The notes under the pieces were generated by a model, which was given only the letters and a program-made list of their open reading frames with translations, was not told the origin of the DNA and did not search any database. Of a stretch of DNA of 35,249 bases, positions 8,811 through 17,765 are shown one piece after another (positions within the stretch are counted from its first letter, which is position 1; each line of letters starts with the position of its first letter). A program made the position numbers and the translations under genes. Source of the DNA: Alloyangia mangrovi (GTDB lineage: Bacteria; Pseudomonadota; Alphaproteobacteria; Rhodobacterales; Rhodobacteraceae); assembly GCF_002300555.2 (NCBI RefSeq), contig NZ_NTHN02000057.1:1-35249 (forward strand), in the 5' to 3' direction.

Positions 8811-8869
8811 TAAGGCGTGCGACCGTCAAGGAGCGCAATGTGCCGCGATAGCCTTCCCCAAATGATCAT
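8811..8869 (+). repeat. Decayed copy of the protease gene start region
   Basis: Bases 8826-8869 match 9240-9283, the ribosome site and first codons of the FtsH-like gene, at 34 of 44 positions without gaps (offset 414). The match continues more weakly upstream to 8811. The copy keeps TCAAGGAGCG and a GTG start, but a TAG stops it after three codons. This looks like a remnant of a duplicated protease gene or a repeated leader. Confidence 0.5.
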
Positions 8870-9253
8870 CCTCGCCAAAAACATTCGTGAGCCCGTGGGC
8901 TATGGCGCGATCAGGACCACACTCAGCCCTCGACGACCTCTCTCCGCTCTCGGCGGTGAACAACCTCATGAGGAGCCACAGATAGGTGACGCAAAGTCAT
9001 GGCCATGCCGATGGACTGCGAAAATCCTTCTGCCTGACCTTCATCTTGCAACGCCCGTTTCTGCCTGCGGCGTCGCTGGGCCAATGGCACAAGGACCGGT
9101 ATTGCACCATGGTTGCGAGACGCGATCGCATGTGGGCTTCCACATGTATGCGAAAAGGAAATAACCAAATTTTTCATATAGATAAGCCTAATTTAGGGGG
9201 CTTCAAACCCTTAGGCCTCCCGGCTATGGCGCGCTCTTCTCAAGGAGCGAAAC

Positions 9254-11317
9254 GTGACTCAATACCCTTCCACAGATGACCTTTCACCAGCTTGGCTGCC
9301 CTTCGCCCAGGCCTTGATCAGCGGCTCCCTCCACGGAGGGGCCTCCCCTGCTTCCTCGGAGATGTTCTACGACGTCGATGCTGACGAACAGACGTCAGAG
9401 GCCTTGTCCCATGACGACATAGCCGGGCATCCGGGTCGTCATCTCATGTCGATCCGCTGGGCCGCCACCTGGGGCTCGGCGGATGCCTTTCAGGCCAAGG
9501 GTCTTCAGCCTGGAGCCGTTACGCTTCTGAGCGGCATGGGGCCGCGCGAATTGCGCGGGCTGGAACATATCCTGAAGCATAATCTCATGCCACCTGACGT
9601 GCGCATCTATACCCGGAGCCCATTACGCCCAACCGAACGCGTTTTACAGCTCTGCATGCCGCAGCCCCAAGGCTCCGGCTACATCTCCGAGTCCGCGCGG
9701 GCCGGCTTCGAGGACAGGATTCGCGAGGCCCTGCCCTTTCCCGCGCCGATACTCATCCTTATGCCGGATGGGTTGCAGCTATCCGAAAATCTGCGGCGTG
9801 CCCTGCCCGCGCCGCAGCGCCTTGCCGCCGTTGATCGCGGCATCATGCTGGCGCTCATCTCCGCACTTTACAATCTGTCCGATGCAGCCGAACGCATGGC
9901 CGTCGCGCGCTATCTTCCAGACGACACGAGTTGCGCGCAACTTGACTATCCATCTTTGATGATGGCCCTGCGCGCTCCTTCAGCACGCGACGCTGCACGC
10001 AAGCTGAAGAAGCTGGCGCTGCCCGATCGTCCGGTGCGCAAGGAAGTCCTCGCGCTTGAAGAAATCGGTGGGACCTCTGCCGCGCATCTCGTGGCGGCAG
10101 CCCTCGTTGCTGATATTCAGGCCTGTAAGGATGGTACGGCGCGCTGGTCGGAGATACCCCGATCATTACTGTTCTACGGCGAACCAGGCACTGGCAAGAC
10201 CGTGCTCGCGCAGGCCATCGCACAGTCAGCGGACGTGGCGATCATCATTGTGAGTGCCGGCGAATGGCAATCGAAAGGTCATCTCGGGGACATGCTCGGG
10301 GCCATGCTCAAATCCTTCACACAGGCTGCGGCCCTGCGCCCCTGCATCGTCTTTATTGACGAGATTGACTCATTTGGTGCCAGGGATTCCAAAGATAGTG
10401 AGCGCAACAGCAATTACCGCCGCCAAGTGATCAACACGCTGCTTCGGGAGATCGACAAGCACCTTGCCCTCGACGGCACCATTCTGATCGGGGCATGCAA
10501 CGCTGTGAACACGCTCGATCCTGCGATCGTCCGTCCAGGCCGGTTTGATCAGGTTGTCGAGCTGGGACGGCCGCCCCTGGAGCAGATCGCTCACATGCTA
10601 CAGAGAGAGCTTCCCGAAGCTGGGGATCTGACGCCGCTGGCGCGCCGCTGTGCCGGCCAGACGCCGGCCCAGATCGACGCTACGTTGCGCGCGGCGAAGG
10701 CCGCAGCCCGTCGCGAGGGAGCCAGGTTCACCGCCGACTATCTCGCGACGCAACTGGGTGCCGGGCGGCTGGAGAACCCCGTCGTCGAGCGGCGGATCGC
10801 TACCCACGAGGCCGGGCATGCCTTGGTCGCGGCGATGTTGCTGGGCACGGCATCCGTCGACCGCATCGTGATCGGGCCGGAAGACGGACGGACGATGCGA
10901 CGGTCTGCAATTGGGGAGGGGACGCTTGAAGACTTCACGCGTGAAATGATGATGCACATGGCGGGCCGTGCCGCCGAGCGCCTTGTACTCGGGAGTGTCA
11001 GTGCCGGCAGCGGCGGTGGTCCGGGCAGTGATCTCGAGCGCGCCACGCGTTTGCAGCTGTTTTTCGACAGACAAGCCGGCCTTGGAATTCACGGCCCTGC
11101 CTGGCTCGGAGAACCTGATATGTCGCGGATCTCCGAGAAGTACTGGGGTCGTGTGCGCGTCAGGCTCGAGGAATTCGAACAAATGGCCAGCGCTCTTTTG
11201 AAACCTCACCAAACTCTGCTCGAACGCCTTGCCGAGGAGTTGCTCGTCCGGCGTGAAATGGATGCTGCAGAGTTGCGCCCCTGGCTGAGCCAGATCGGGA
11301 CTCCAAGTAACCGATGA
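9254..11317 (+). CDS. FtsH-like AAA+ ATPase/M41 metalloprotease without membrane anchor
   Basis: A 687-residue protein starting at GTG 9254 (AGGAG 6 bases upstream). The AAA+ module is at about 300-435: Walker A GEPGTGKT 309-316, Walker B IVFIDEID 365-372, and arginine-finger segment DPAIVRPGRFD 422-432. The M41 zinc protease follows: HEAGH 518-522, with third ligand Asp593 in GSDLERATR. Normal FtsH has two N-terminal membrane helices and no large extra domain. Here residues 1-260 are a soluble region of unknown fold with no transmembrane helix, so this is probably a cytosolic protease. It is translationally coupled (ATGA) to the next gene. It is not housekeeping FtsH: its length, N-terminus and island context differ. 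Its substrate is unknown; regulated degradation of a partner or toxin is an inference. Confidence 0.88.
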   Translation: MTQYPSTDDLSPAWLPFAQALISGSLHGGASPASSEMFYDVDADEQTSEALSHDDIAGHPGRHLMSIRWAATWGSADAFQAKGLQPGAVTLLSGMGPRELRGLEHILKHNLMPPDVRIYTRSPLRPTERVLQLCMPQPQGSGYISESARAGFEDRIREALPFPAPILILMPDGLQLSENLRRALPAPQRLAAVDRGIMLALISALYNLSDAAERMAVARYLPDDTSCAQLDYPSLMMALRAPSARDAARKLKKLALPDRPVRKEVLALEEIGGTSAAHLVAAALVADIQACKDGTARWSEIPRSLLFYGEPGTGKTVLAQAIAQSADVAIIIVSAGEWQSKGHLGDMLGAMLKSFTQAAALRPCIVFIDEIDSFGARDSKDSERNSNYRRQVINTLLREIDKHLALDGTILIGACNAVNTLDPAIVRPGRFDQVVELGRPPLEQIAHMLQRELPEAGDLTPLARRCAGQTPAQIDATLRAAKAAARREGARFTADYLATQLGAGRLENPVVERRIATHEAGHALVAAMLLGTASVDRIVIGPEDGRTMRRSAIGEGTLEDFTREMMMHMAGRAAERLVLGSVSAGSGGGPGSDLERATRLQLFFDRQAGLGIHGPAWLGEPDMSRISEKYWGRVRVRLEEFEQMASALLKPHQTLLERLAEELLVRREMDAAELRPWLSQIGTPSNR

Positions 11318-12169
11318 ACATGCACTACAATTTACTTTGCCCCGACCAATCTCTCTTGGTCGGGAAGGGAAGCGTTTCTCCCTCTCAACTCGGCGAGGCC
11401 CGCGATCTTGTCGAGATCGTCGAGCCGATAGAGCTCTCTCTGCACCAGCAAACTTGGCGCGGGCTTCCCCACGGCACCGCCGGGAGCTATGCCTTCCTGC
11501 GCCTGGGCCGACCATGCCTGCGTATCTATATCGGCATTTCCTGGGAGGATTTGCTCGAGCGGATCCGCAAGCAGAGATACCAACGCCGATGGGCCGGCCT
11601 CGTCCTCTTCTTCGAGCTTCCCGGCTTGCTCCGCAGCACGTTGGAGCGTCTGGAGCGCCGCCTTCTGAACCTGGGGCAGAGGTGGCTGCCCAAAGCGATG
11701 TGGGACAATGTCGAGGGCGTGACGAGGGGCGGGGCGTCTCCAACCTGTAGCCCCCCCTTTCGACCTCGACCGCCTGGGGAGAAAGATCTTCGGTCACATA
11801 TGGGCGCGCACACGCTACTGGCATGAGGCAACTGCCCGATTGGAGTTGGCCCCCACGCATCAGATGGGGGATCCGTCAGGGCGGCTGCACGGCCTCCTCC
11901 ATCAGCAACCAGGGGGCTGGTGTCGTCTCCTGCCCGGGTCACGCGTCTCGGTCCTCTGTCCAAACCAGAAAGCAATGGAGCGGGATCCGGCTGCGCGGAA
12001 AGTGCTGAGCAAGCCCTACTGGGAGGGAACCATCTGTTGGAGGGGCGACCGGCGCAGGCAACCGGCCGGCCTGGTGGTCAGCGAGGCAATCCAGTTCAGG
12101 TCCCGGGCTGCTGCTGCAGAGTTTCTGTTTGCAGGACAGGCTGTGGATGACAAATGGGCCAAGACTTGA
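11314..12169 (+). CDS. GIY-YIG/DUF4357-like protein coupled to the protease, frameshifted at a 7-base run
   Basis: The ATG overlaps the protease stop (ATGA). The frame breaks at a C7 run (11751-11757); removing one C gives about 284 residues. The N-terminal half resembles a GIY-YIG nuclease core: GSYAFLRLG (57-65), YIGIS (72-76), an Arg in LLERIRKQ (81-88) and Glu111/Glu114 in STLERLERRL. The C-terminal part resembles DUF4357: a LLPGS segment, then YWEGTICWRG, a VVSEAIQFRSRAAAAEFL stretch and an ending in VDDKW. DUF4357 is often fused to GIY-YIG domains, which supports both calls together. Both are made by eye; the usual second Tyr of the GIY motif is seen as GSY. The coupling suggests that this protein is a substrate, adaptor or effector partner of the protease. 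Confidence 0.65.
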
Positions 12170-12362
12170 GACCGTTGGCGACACCGGACTTCCTAGCGTG
12201 TTAGTGTCCGAGGAACGGGTGTGATTTCGACGCCGCTGACGGTGTGAACCCGCAACACCACTGCACGACCATGGCGCGTAGCGGCCTTTACTGCAGTTTC
12301 CTCATCTTGCGACAGGTGGACATCTTGACGCCGCCAAGAACCGTGCGATCCCTTGAATTTTG

Positions 12363-12379
12363 GGTGGCATTTTGCTACC
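12363..12379. promoter_or_regulatory. Candidate operator of the toxin-antitoxin pair
   Basis: GGTGGC (12363-12368) and GCTACC (12374-12379) form an inverted repeat with one mismatch and a 5-base spacer, 14 bases before the antitoxin ribosome site. Antitoxins usually bind such repeats to repress their own promoter. This is a by-eye candidate. Confidence 0.35.
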
Positions 12380-12403
12380 TTTATCTCAGCACAGGAGGTT
12401 GGC

Positions 12404-12760
12404 ATGGCACAGTCCGTGAAGCTCGGCGATGACATAATGGCGCTGGTCCGCCACGAGGCAGACCTGCAGAGCCGGTCGGTCGCCGGTCAGATCTCGCATT
12501 GGCTGAAAATCGGCCGGGCAATCGAATGCTCCGGACGGTTCGATCACGCCCGTATCACCGCGGCCCTCGAAGGCAAGCTCGACACGGCGGAATTGGGGGA
12601 GGAAGAGGAGGCTGCCTGGCTCGATGCTTTCGTTGAGAAGATGGCACAGCCCTCGGAGGCCGAAGAGACCTTCCACGCCCGGCGCCAGGCCCTGGGCCAG
12701 GGTGTCGGCCTCGATGCAGGCGGCAATCTGGTCTACGCCAAGGAAGGCAATGCCGCTTGA
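12404..12760 (+). CDS. ParD-like antitoxin
   Basis: A 118-residue protein starting MAQSVKLGDDIMALVRHEA, with QSRSVAGQISHWLKIGRAIE next. This is the N-terminal DNA-binding pattern of the ParD-like antitoxin family, predicted to be a ribbon-helix-helix dimer. The acidic C-terminal part would contact the toxin. A strong AGGAGG lies 5 bases before the ATG. The stop overlaps the TTG start of the zeta-type gene, the usual arrangement for toxin-antitoxin pairs. ParD-like proteins are also found with zeta toxins, so the pairing is credible. Autorepression is expected but not shown. Confidence 0.82.
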   Translation: MAQSVKLGDDIMALVRHEADLQSRSVAGQISHWLKIGRAIECSGRFDHARITAALEGKLDTAELGEEEEAAWLDAFVEKMAQPSEAEETFHARRQALGQGVGLDAGGNLVYAKEGNAA

Positions 12761-13344
12761 GGCCGAGCCTGGTGCTGCTGGCCGGCCCGAATGGTGCCGG
12801 AAAAACCACCGTGTATGAGACCCGCGTCGCTCCCGCCTTCGCGGGACCTTTCGTCAATGCTGATATCATTCAGCGCGACGAGCTCCGGGATCCCTCGATG
12901 AAGGCCTCCTATGAGGCTGCAAGGATGGCCGAAGCGCGCCGGCAAGAGCTGCTGGACTCGGGCCGCAGCTTCGCCACCGAGACCGTATTCTCCCATGTAT
13001 CAAAGCTGGAGGTCATCGGAGCGGCACAGGCGCGGGGGTACCTGGTCGTCGTGATGCATGTCGGCATCGACAGCCCGGAATTATCGGTGGGACGTGTCAG
13101 GTGCCGCACCGAGGAAGGCGGACATGACGTTCCGGAAGACAAAATCCATGCGCGATATGAGCGCGGGCAACCGCTGATCCGCCAGGCGGTGCTGCGTGCG
13201 GACAGGGGCATGGTCCTCGACAACTCGCGTCTCAACACTCCGCCACGGCAGATGCTCGTCTTTGCCAATGGCCGCCTAGTTCAGGCTGCCCCGGCGCTGC
13301 CGGAATGGATTCTGAAAGGCTATGCCGCCGACCTTCTGTTTTGA
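12757..13344 (+). CDS. Zeta-toxin-family P-loop kinase
   Basis: A 195-residue P-loop protein. Walker A is GPNGAGKT (10-17). FVNADIIQRDE carries the probable catalytic Asp36, and FATETVFS matches the zeta substrate segment. Zeta toxins phosphorylate UDP-N-acetylglucosamine and so block cell-wall synthesis; that activity is family knowledge. The start is a TTG in a TTGA overlap with the antitoxin stop, with AAGGAAGG 9 to 10 bases before it. No epsilon-type antitoxin is present; the ParD-like gene replaces it. It may stabilise the island. Confidence 0.85.
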   Translation: MRPSLVLLAGPNGAGKTTVYETRVAPAFAGPFVNADIIQRDELRDPSMKASYEAARMAEARRQELLDSGRSFATETVFSHVSKLEVIGAAQARGYLVVVMHVGIDSPELSVGRVRCRTEEGGHDVPEDKIHARYERGQPLIRQAVLRADRGMVLDNSRLNTPPRQMLVFANGRLVQAAPALPEWILKGYAADLLF

Positions 13345-14130
13345 CGGTGCCCAGATAAAGGCCCTCTCGACATCTGGTCGGCACACCCTGCACCATGTCC
13401 GCTGTGATGCCGTGTGACCCGGTGAACACCCAATGCTGGGTCCTTGGGCGCGACCAGGATGAGGTGACCCATCGCAGCGCCAATGCGAGTGCGCGATGGC
13501 ACATTCTGGAAGGATTCAAGGCACGCAGCACGTGCCGGTAACGCTTTTGGTCGGAACCCTTATAGGCCTCGTTACAAAATTATACTTATTTCTCAATATC
13601 TTGAAGAATTGTAACGCCGTAACGCCCGTAACGCGCAAAACATATAACTATACACGTAAAAACATGTAACTCTTCTTCTCTTATACATATATATATTATT
13701 TAACGTTACACCGTTACATATACTATAATATATATTAGAAATCAGTGGCTTACGTGTGTTTCATGATGTGTATCGCGGCCGTAACAGCGTTACGTCACTG
13801 AAAACACTTATAAATCTGGGAGGTTTGGCGGCTCGAGCACCCCACGCGGCATGACCTCTGGACAGATCGACAGCTGCAAGCTAGCTTACTCGCGACACGA
13901 TACCTCGTCGTATCTCGGGCCCCGGCGTTAGATCGGACCGCCTCAAAGGTCACCTGCATATCATTCACAGAGAACCGACCATTCCAAACCGATGGTCCAG
14001 GCTTTGGATTGCAGCCTTATCGCGGTCCTGCGAGCTCTGCTGATATGCCCGACCACCTGCTTTCAAATGCAGCTGCACGAGGCACTCTCTGCGAGGTCGC
14101 ATCCCTGAAATGATACGATGCGGATGTCAC
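13345..14130. other. Long AT-rich gap between toxin pair and recombinase module
   Basis: About 790 bases without a convincing gene. The centre (about 13550-13800) is far more AT-rich than anything else in the window and is full of GTAAC/GTTAC pentamers (listed separately). A 48-codon frame at 13395-13541 has no recognisable motif. The rest probably holds the promoter of the recombinase module and perhaps a recombination or replication site. Confidence 0.55.
13538..13793. repeat. Ten GTAAC/GTTAC repeats in AT-rich DNA
   Basis: GTAAC or its complement starts at 13538, 13571, 13611, 13619, 13628, 13666, 13705, 13713, 13781 and 13789: ten in 256 bases, where chance predicts about one or fewer. 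Four neighbour pairs are spaced 8 or 9 bases apart. The tightest set is a direct triple of GTAACGCC-type units at 13611-13635; 13705/13713 is a direct pair on the other strand, and 13781/13789 are inverted. The pattern looks like a protein-binding array (iterons, recombinase arms or operators). Confidence 0.65.
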
Positions 14131-14355
14131 ATGTCTCAATACCACACTGTCGAAGCGGTTGCAGACCGCTTCCAGCGCAGTCCCCGGACGATCCGGGATT
14201 GGATCAACCACGGCTGCAAGACCCCCGAGGGCACGATCCACCTGCAGGCTGCGAAGCTTGGCAAGTCCTGGGTGGTCAAGCGCGAGTGGCTGGACTTCTT
14301 TGAATTCCAGATCAAGCCGCGGCCGACCATCGAGGAGCTTGAGCTCGATGAGTGA
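14131..14355 (+). CDS. Small HTH protein, excisionase/MerR-like
   Basis: A 74-residue protein beginning MSQYHTVEAVADRFQRSPRT, then IRDWINHG. This is a MerR/excisionase-type winged HTH in which the protein is hardly more than the DNA-binding domain. An upstream in-frame ATG (14110) has no better ribosome site. It is the first gene of a three-gene overlapping module with two tyrosine recombinases, so it may act as the directionality or site-binding factor. Confidence 0.75.
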   Translation: MSQYHTVEAVADRFQRSPRTIRDWINHGCKTPEGTIHLQAAKLGKSWVVKREWLDFFEFQIKPRPTIEELELDE

Positions 14356-16283
14356 GCGCGCAGGGCCTGAGACCTCGACCGAAAGCTATCAGGATATTGT
14401 GGACCGGCTGAATGCGGCTGATCCCCCGGGAAGCGCCCGGGCCAGGAAAGCTGCCCGGATCGCGCGGCGGGTGCAATGGATGTGCCGGCAGGCAAGCTGG
14501 GCGCCGGAAACGACCAGGGCGTCGCTTGCGGCGGCAAGAGCGTTCTTCGCTGCCAACCAGCCCGCCACATTCCAGCTGACGTCAGGCACCTATGCCGTCT
14601 ATCGCTCGGAAGTCCTCTCTGTGCTCAAGCCGGAACCTGTGCGCAAGGGGCGCTACATCCTGCAGATGACCGGGATTTATCGCGAGGTTCACGATCTGAC
14701 CGTTCAGGTCGGACTCCCGCCTGCGTTCCGGTGGCGCAGCTCGCCCCTGCTCTGGTACCTGCACGAGCAGGAAATCACGCCGGCAGAGGTTACGTCCGAC
14801 ACGCTGATGGACTTCTACCGGTTCAGCTTGGACGCCGAGCAGCTCTCGGAAGACCGGGCCAGGCGCCGTGCATTGGATGCGGCCAAGTACATCTCGCTCA
14901 TGGCGGATCATCCCGCTTTTGCGGCCTTCGGATTTTCCCCGGTCGCGATCGCTTTTCCCAACCGCTCGATCAAATACGATGTCCCGCCCGGCATCGCCGA
15001 CACCCTTCTAAAGGACTTTGACGCGCGCGTGGTGCCGTGGGCCCGAGGAGAGGTTTCGAACCAGGGAGAAGCCTGGGGGGGACTACATCGCGCGCCTCGA
15101 TGCCGCCGAGGTCCCGGCGCCAGCGTCGGACAAGAAGGCGGCCTGGAAAGCCAGTCAGGCATATCAGAGCCTGATGGCAACCGAGGAGCAGCTCTCCCGG
15201 GGAGCCGCGACCGGGTTTCTCCCGAGCAGTCGGCGGTGGGTCCCTGCCACAATCCAGAGCCGCCGGGATCTTTGCGCAACCTGTGCGAAGGTCATGTACG
15301 AAGCGGGTGGGTTCCACATCGAGACCATCGAGGAGCTTACCGATCCGGAAATTGTCGAGGCCATCGCGAAACGCCTGCTCGCACGGAGGTCCGAGACAAA
15401 CCCGCAGTCCGCCTATGCCAGCATTATCATGACGTTTGTCACGACATTGGCGAAGGACTTCGTGGCGCGCCCGCAAGCAGACTTGGATAAATTGCGCGCG
15501 ATGAAAGAGAGGTATGGCCGGAAGCGGAAAGGCATTGCCCCGAAGAACAAGGAGATTCTGCGCAAGTTTACAGACCCCCGCATTCAGGCACTCGTCGACA
15601 TGCCTGACCGGATCCTGCGGGACGTGAACCGACAGGTACAACACCGCCGCGAAGCGCATCGGCGTGCGCAAGGAGAGTTGCCTCGCCCTGCTGAGACGTT
15701 CGATGTACCCTTGGTGCAGAAGGTCATGCTGGCCTTGGCGGCGCATATCATGCTCGCGCGCGCCCCAAGGCGGTCAAATCTGGCGGGCCTGCGCCTCGAA
15801 TGGATCCGGTGGCGTGAGGGCCTTGCGACCTTGGAAATCCCGCCCCAGTTCGTGAAAGCGCGCCGCGAGCAGGACGGCCCTCTGCTGATCCCGCTGAACG
15901 ACAGGACGAGCCGACTGCTGGATCAATACCTGACGGCCCTGCGGCCCAAGGTGCTCCATCGAGAGGATGCCCAGAACCCTTACCTGTTCCCCTCACCGCC
16001 CCATGCGGGGCAGCAGCGTCTCGGCGGCTATTACGCAACCCTGCCAGACAGGCTGGTAGACGAGGTCCATGAGCGGGTCGGTGTGCGGATCAACCCGCAC
16101 CTCTGGCGCCACCTGCTCGGCTGGATCTGGCTGAAGGAAGACCCCGACAAGCTGCCCGCGGTCCAGAAACTTCTGGGGCACAAGAGCATCCAGACAACGA
16201 TCGACTATTACGCCGACATTGACGAGTCCGTCGCGCTGAAGGAATGGATCGGGTATCTCGATGGCAAGAAAACGAAAGTTTGA
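14348..16283 (+). CDS. Large tyrosine recombinase, frameshifted at a 7-base run
   Basis: The ATG overlaps the HTH gene by 8 bases. The frame breaks at a G7 run (15075-15081); with one G removed (EAWG-DYIARL) the protein is 644 residues. The C-terminal catalytic domain is clear: an Arg in APRRSNLAGLRL (about 474-475), His584-x-x-Arg587 in NPHLWRHLLG, His611 in LGHKS and nucleophile Tyr620 in TTIDYY. The N-terminal 400 residues are a long DNA-binding and unknown part, much larger than XerC/D. It overlaps the next recombinase by 23 bases. Sets of overlapping large recombinases with a small HTH protein are known from site-specific genomic-island integrases (GInt-like, RIT-like). This set has two recombinases, not three. 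Confidence 0.85.
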
Positions 16284-17652
16284 TCGCGAAACAGCGCGCC
16301 TATGGGAGCGGCTGACAGAACGGCATCCAGACTATCCGGAGGCGCGCAGAGCCTCGATCCTCTCTGCTTACCGCGGCTATCGGGAAACCTTCGGCAGCCG
16401 GCTTGCCTCGGACGCCGAACTCCATGCTCACCTCGTCGGCCTCTTCGAAGACAAGGGCGCGCAGCAGGGCTATGCCGTGGCCATGCATCTGCGCGATGCG
16501 CTGAGGGCGCTCGGCGGCGATGACTTCGGAGCGCGGGTCACCCGGCATGTCCGGAATATTCAGCCCCGCTCGGAGAAAGACCTAGCGTCGGAGTGGTCCT
16601 CCGTCCGGGGTGCGGCAGAGCGGTTGCCCGCCGCATGGCGCGCTCTTTTCCTCGACCATGTCGGGCGGTGTGAAAGCGGCCGCGAACCGCCCGGCGCAAG
16701 TCTGAGCCCGTCCACGCTCCAGGGCATGGCCGAGGCGCTGGCGGGTTGGGCGAGGTTCCGCGAGGGTGATCTTTCGGAGCCACTCACCGGGGCAGAGCTG
16801 AGCCGCTACGCCGCGCATCTCAGGGACTCAGGCCTCTGGGAGACAGCCGTGCTGTCCACGGCCACCAAAATCCACATGTGCTATCGGCACATCCTTGCCC
16901 CGGGGGGTCGGTCCCACGCCTGCCAGACGGTCCTGAAGGAGTTGAAAGGGCGCGCCACCGCCGCGGGGCCCTGCCGAAAATCCCCCTCTCAAATCGTACC
17001 CGCGAGTCTGATCTATCGGACCGGCCTAGGCATGATGGCAGAGGTTCGGACGGGTGAATGCCATGACCTGCGGGCCGCGACAGTTTACCGGAACGGCCTT
17101 TTGTTGACCCTTGCGGCCGCGGTACCGCTGCGGCGGCGTGCCCTGGCGAGCCTCGATCTCGCGACGAGTCTCTGCCTCCAGGACTGCCCCAGCATCAAGA
17201 TCGATATCGCCGGTCGCTACCTGAAACTCCGGCAGGATCGGAAAAGCTATGAACGGTACCAGGCATATCTCGCCAGCCCGGTGTTGTGGGACGCCGTCCA
17301 GCTTTGGAGCCAGCGATTCCGACCGATGTTCGGCGGCGGGACGGCGCTATTTCCAAGCGTCCGGCTGAGTAGCGAGGCCTTGGTGCCAGACGTCCTGGGG
17401 CAGGTCTTCGGAGACACGACGGAGGAGCGCCTCGGGGTGCGCGTGCCGATCCACCGTATCCGCGACTGTGTCGCGACAGAGGCGATCGAGGAGATGGAGC
17501 ATGGCGCGGGCTGGGCCCGGCACCTGCTGGATCACAAGTCCGCGCAGACCACCGCCCGCTTCTATGATCACTCGACCGGCGTGACCGCCACCCGCGCCTT
17601 CGGGCAGCTTCTGACCAAGCGGCGATCGGATCCGGTAGAGCTGATCCTCTGA
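16261..17652 (+). CDS. Second large tyrosine recombinase
   Basis: A 463-residue protein starting inside the end of the previous gene. The catalytic set is Arg in PLRRRALASLDL (about 291-293), His398-x-x-Arg401 in VPIHRIRDC, His425 in LLDHKS and Tyr435 in TTARFYDHS. The tyrosine is 10 residues past the histidine, one more than in XerD and in the first recombinase, where Phe fills the usual place. The N-terminal half is unlike XerC. It probably acts with the first recombinase as a heteromeric integrase. A G6 run within it is intact. Confidence 0.85.
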   Translation: MARKRKFDRETARLWERLTERHPDYPEARRASILSAYRGYRETFGSRLASDAELHAHLVGLFEDKGAQQGYAVAMHLRDALRALGGDDFGARVTRHVRNIQPRSEKDLASEWSSVRGAAERLPAAWRALFLDHVGRCESGREPPGASLSPSTLQGMAEALAGWARFREGDLSEPLTGAELSRYAAHLRDSGLWETAVLSTATKIHMCYRHILAPGGRSHACQTVLKELKGRATAAGPCRKSPSQIVPASLIYRTGLGMMAEVRTGECHDLRAATVYRNGLLLTLAAAVPLRRRALASLDLATSLCLQDCPSIKIDIAGRYLKLRQDRKSYERYQAYLASPVLWDAVQLWSQRFRPMFGGGTALFPSVRLSSEALVPDVLGQVFGDTTEERLGVRVPIHRIRDCVATEAIEEMEHGAGWARHLLDHKSAQTTARFYDHSTGVTATRAFGQLLTKRRSDPVELIL

Positions 17653-17712
17653 TCCGGAAGCCGCTCCGCTCACCGCCGCAACCGCATGGAAACGTGCCTA
17701 TTCGTAACAATG

Positions 17713-17765
17713 GTTAAGAACGGTAGACAATAAACCGACCCAGTTTGTCCCTGACCGTTCTTAAC
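17713..17765. repeat. Perfect 12-bp inverted repeat after the recombinase genes
   Basis: GTTAAGAACGGT (17713-17724) and ACCGTTCTTAAC (17754-17765) are perfect complements, 29 bases apart, with GACAA and TTGTC also placed symmetrically inside. A one-mismatch relative lies at 17787-17798 (CCGTCCTTAACC) and a short relative near 17819. The site is 60 bases past the second recombinase stop. It is a good candidate for the recombinase core or attachment site; a terminator is the alternative. Confidence 0.6.

Larger units (their letters stand above)
8498..9253. other. Intergenic region between catabolic operon and island
   Basis: About 756 bases between two divergent transcripts. It holds a perfect inverted repeat near 8618, a second GATACC copy near 8660, and a decayed copy of the protease gene's start region near 8811-8869. 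A G7 run lies at 8570-8576 outside any gene. TGCGAAAATCCTTCYGCC occurs twice (near 8758 and 9028), so the region contains short dispersed duplications. AT-rich bases near 9165-9200 may be the protease gene's promoter. No convincing gene is present. Confidence 0.55.

Noticed and set aside
8817-9164. Plus-strand frame of 115 codons before the protease gene
   Set aside because: It runs through the decayed copy of the protease start in a different frame and has no motif.
13395-13541. 48-codon plus-strand frame after the zeta toxin gene
   Set aside because: No ribosome site or motif; could be a relic but nothing supports it.
13611-13635. Triple GTAACGCC-type direct repeat as a CRISPR array
   Set aside because: Units are 8 bases with no unique spacers; they fit binding sites, not CRISPR repeats.
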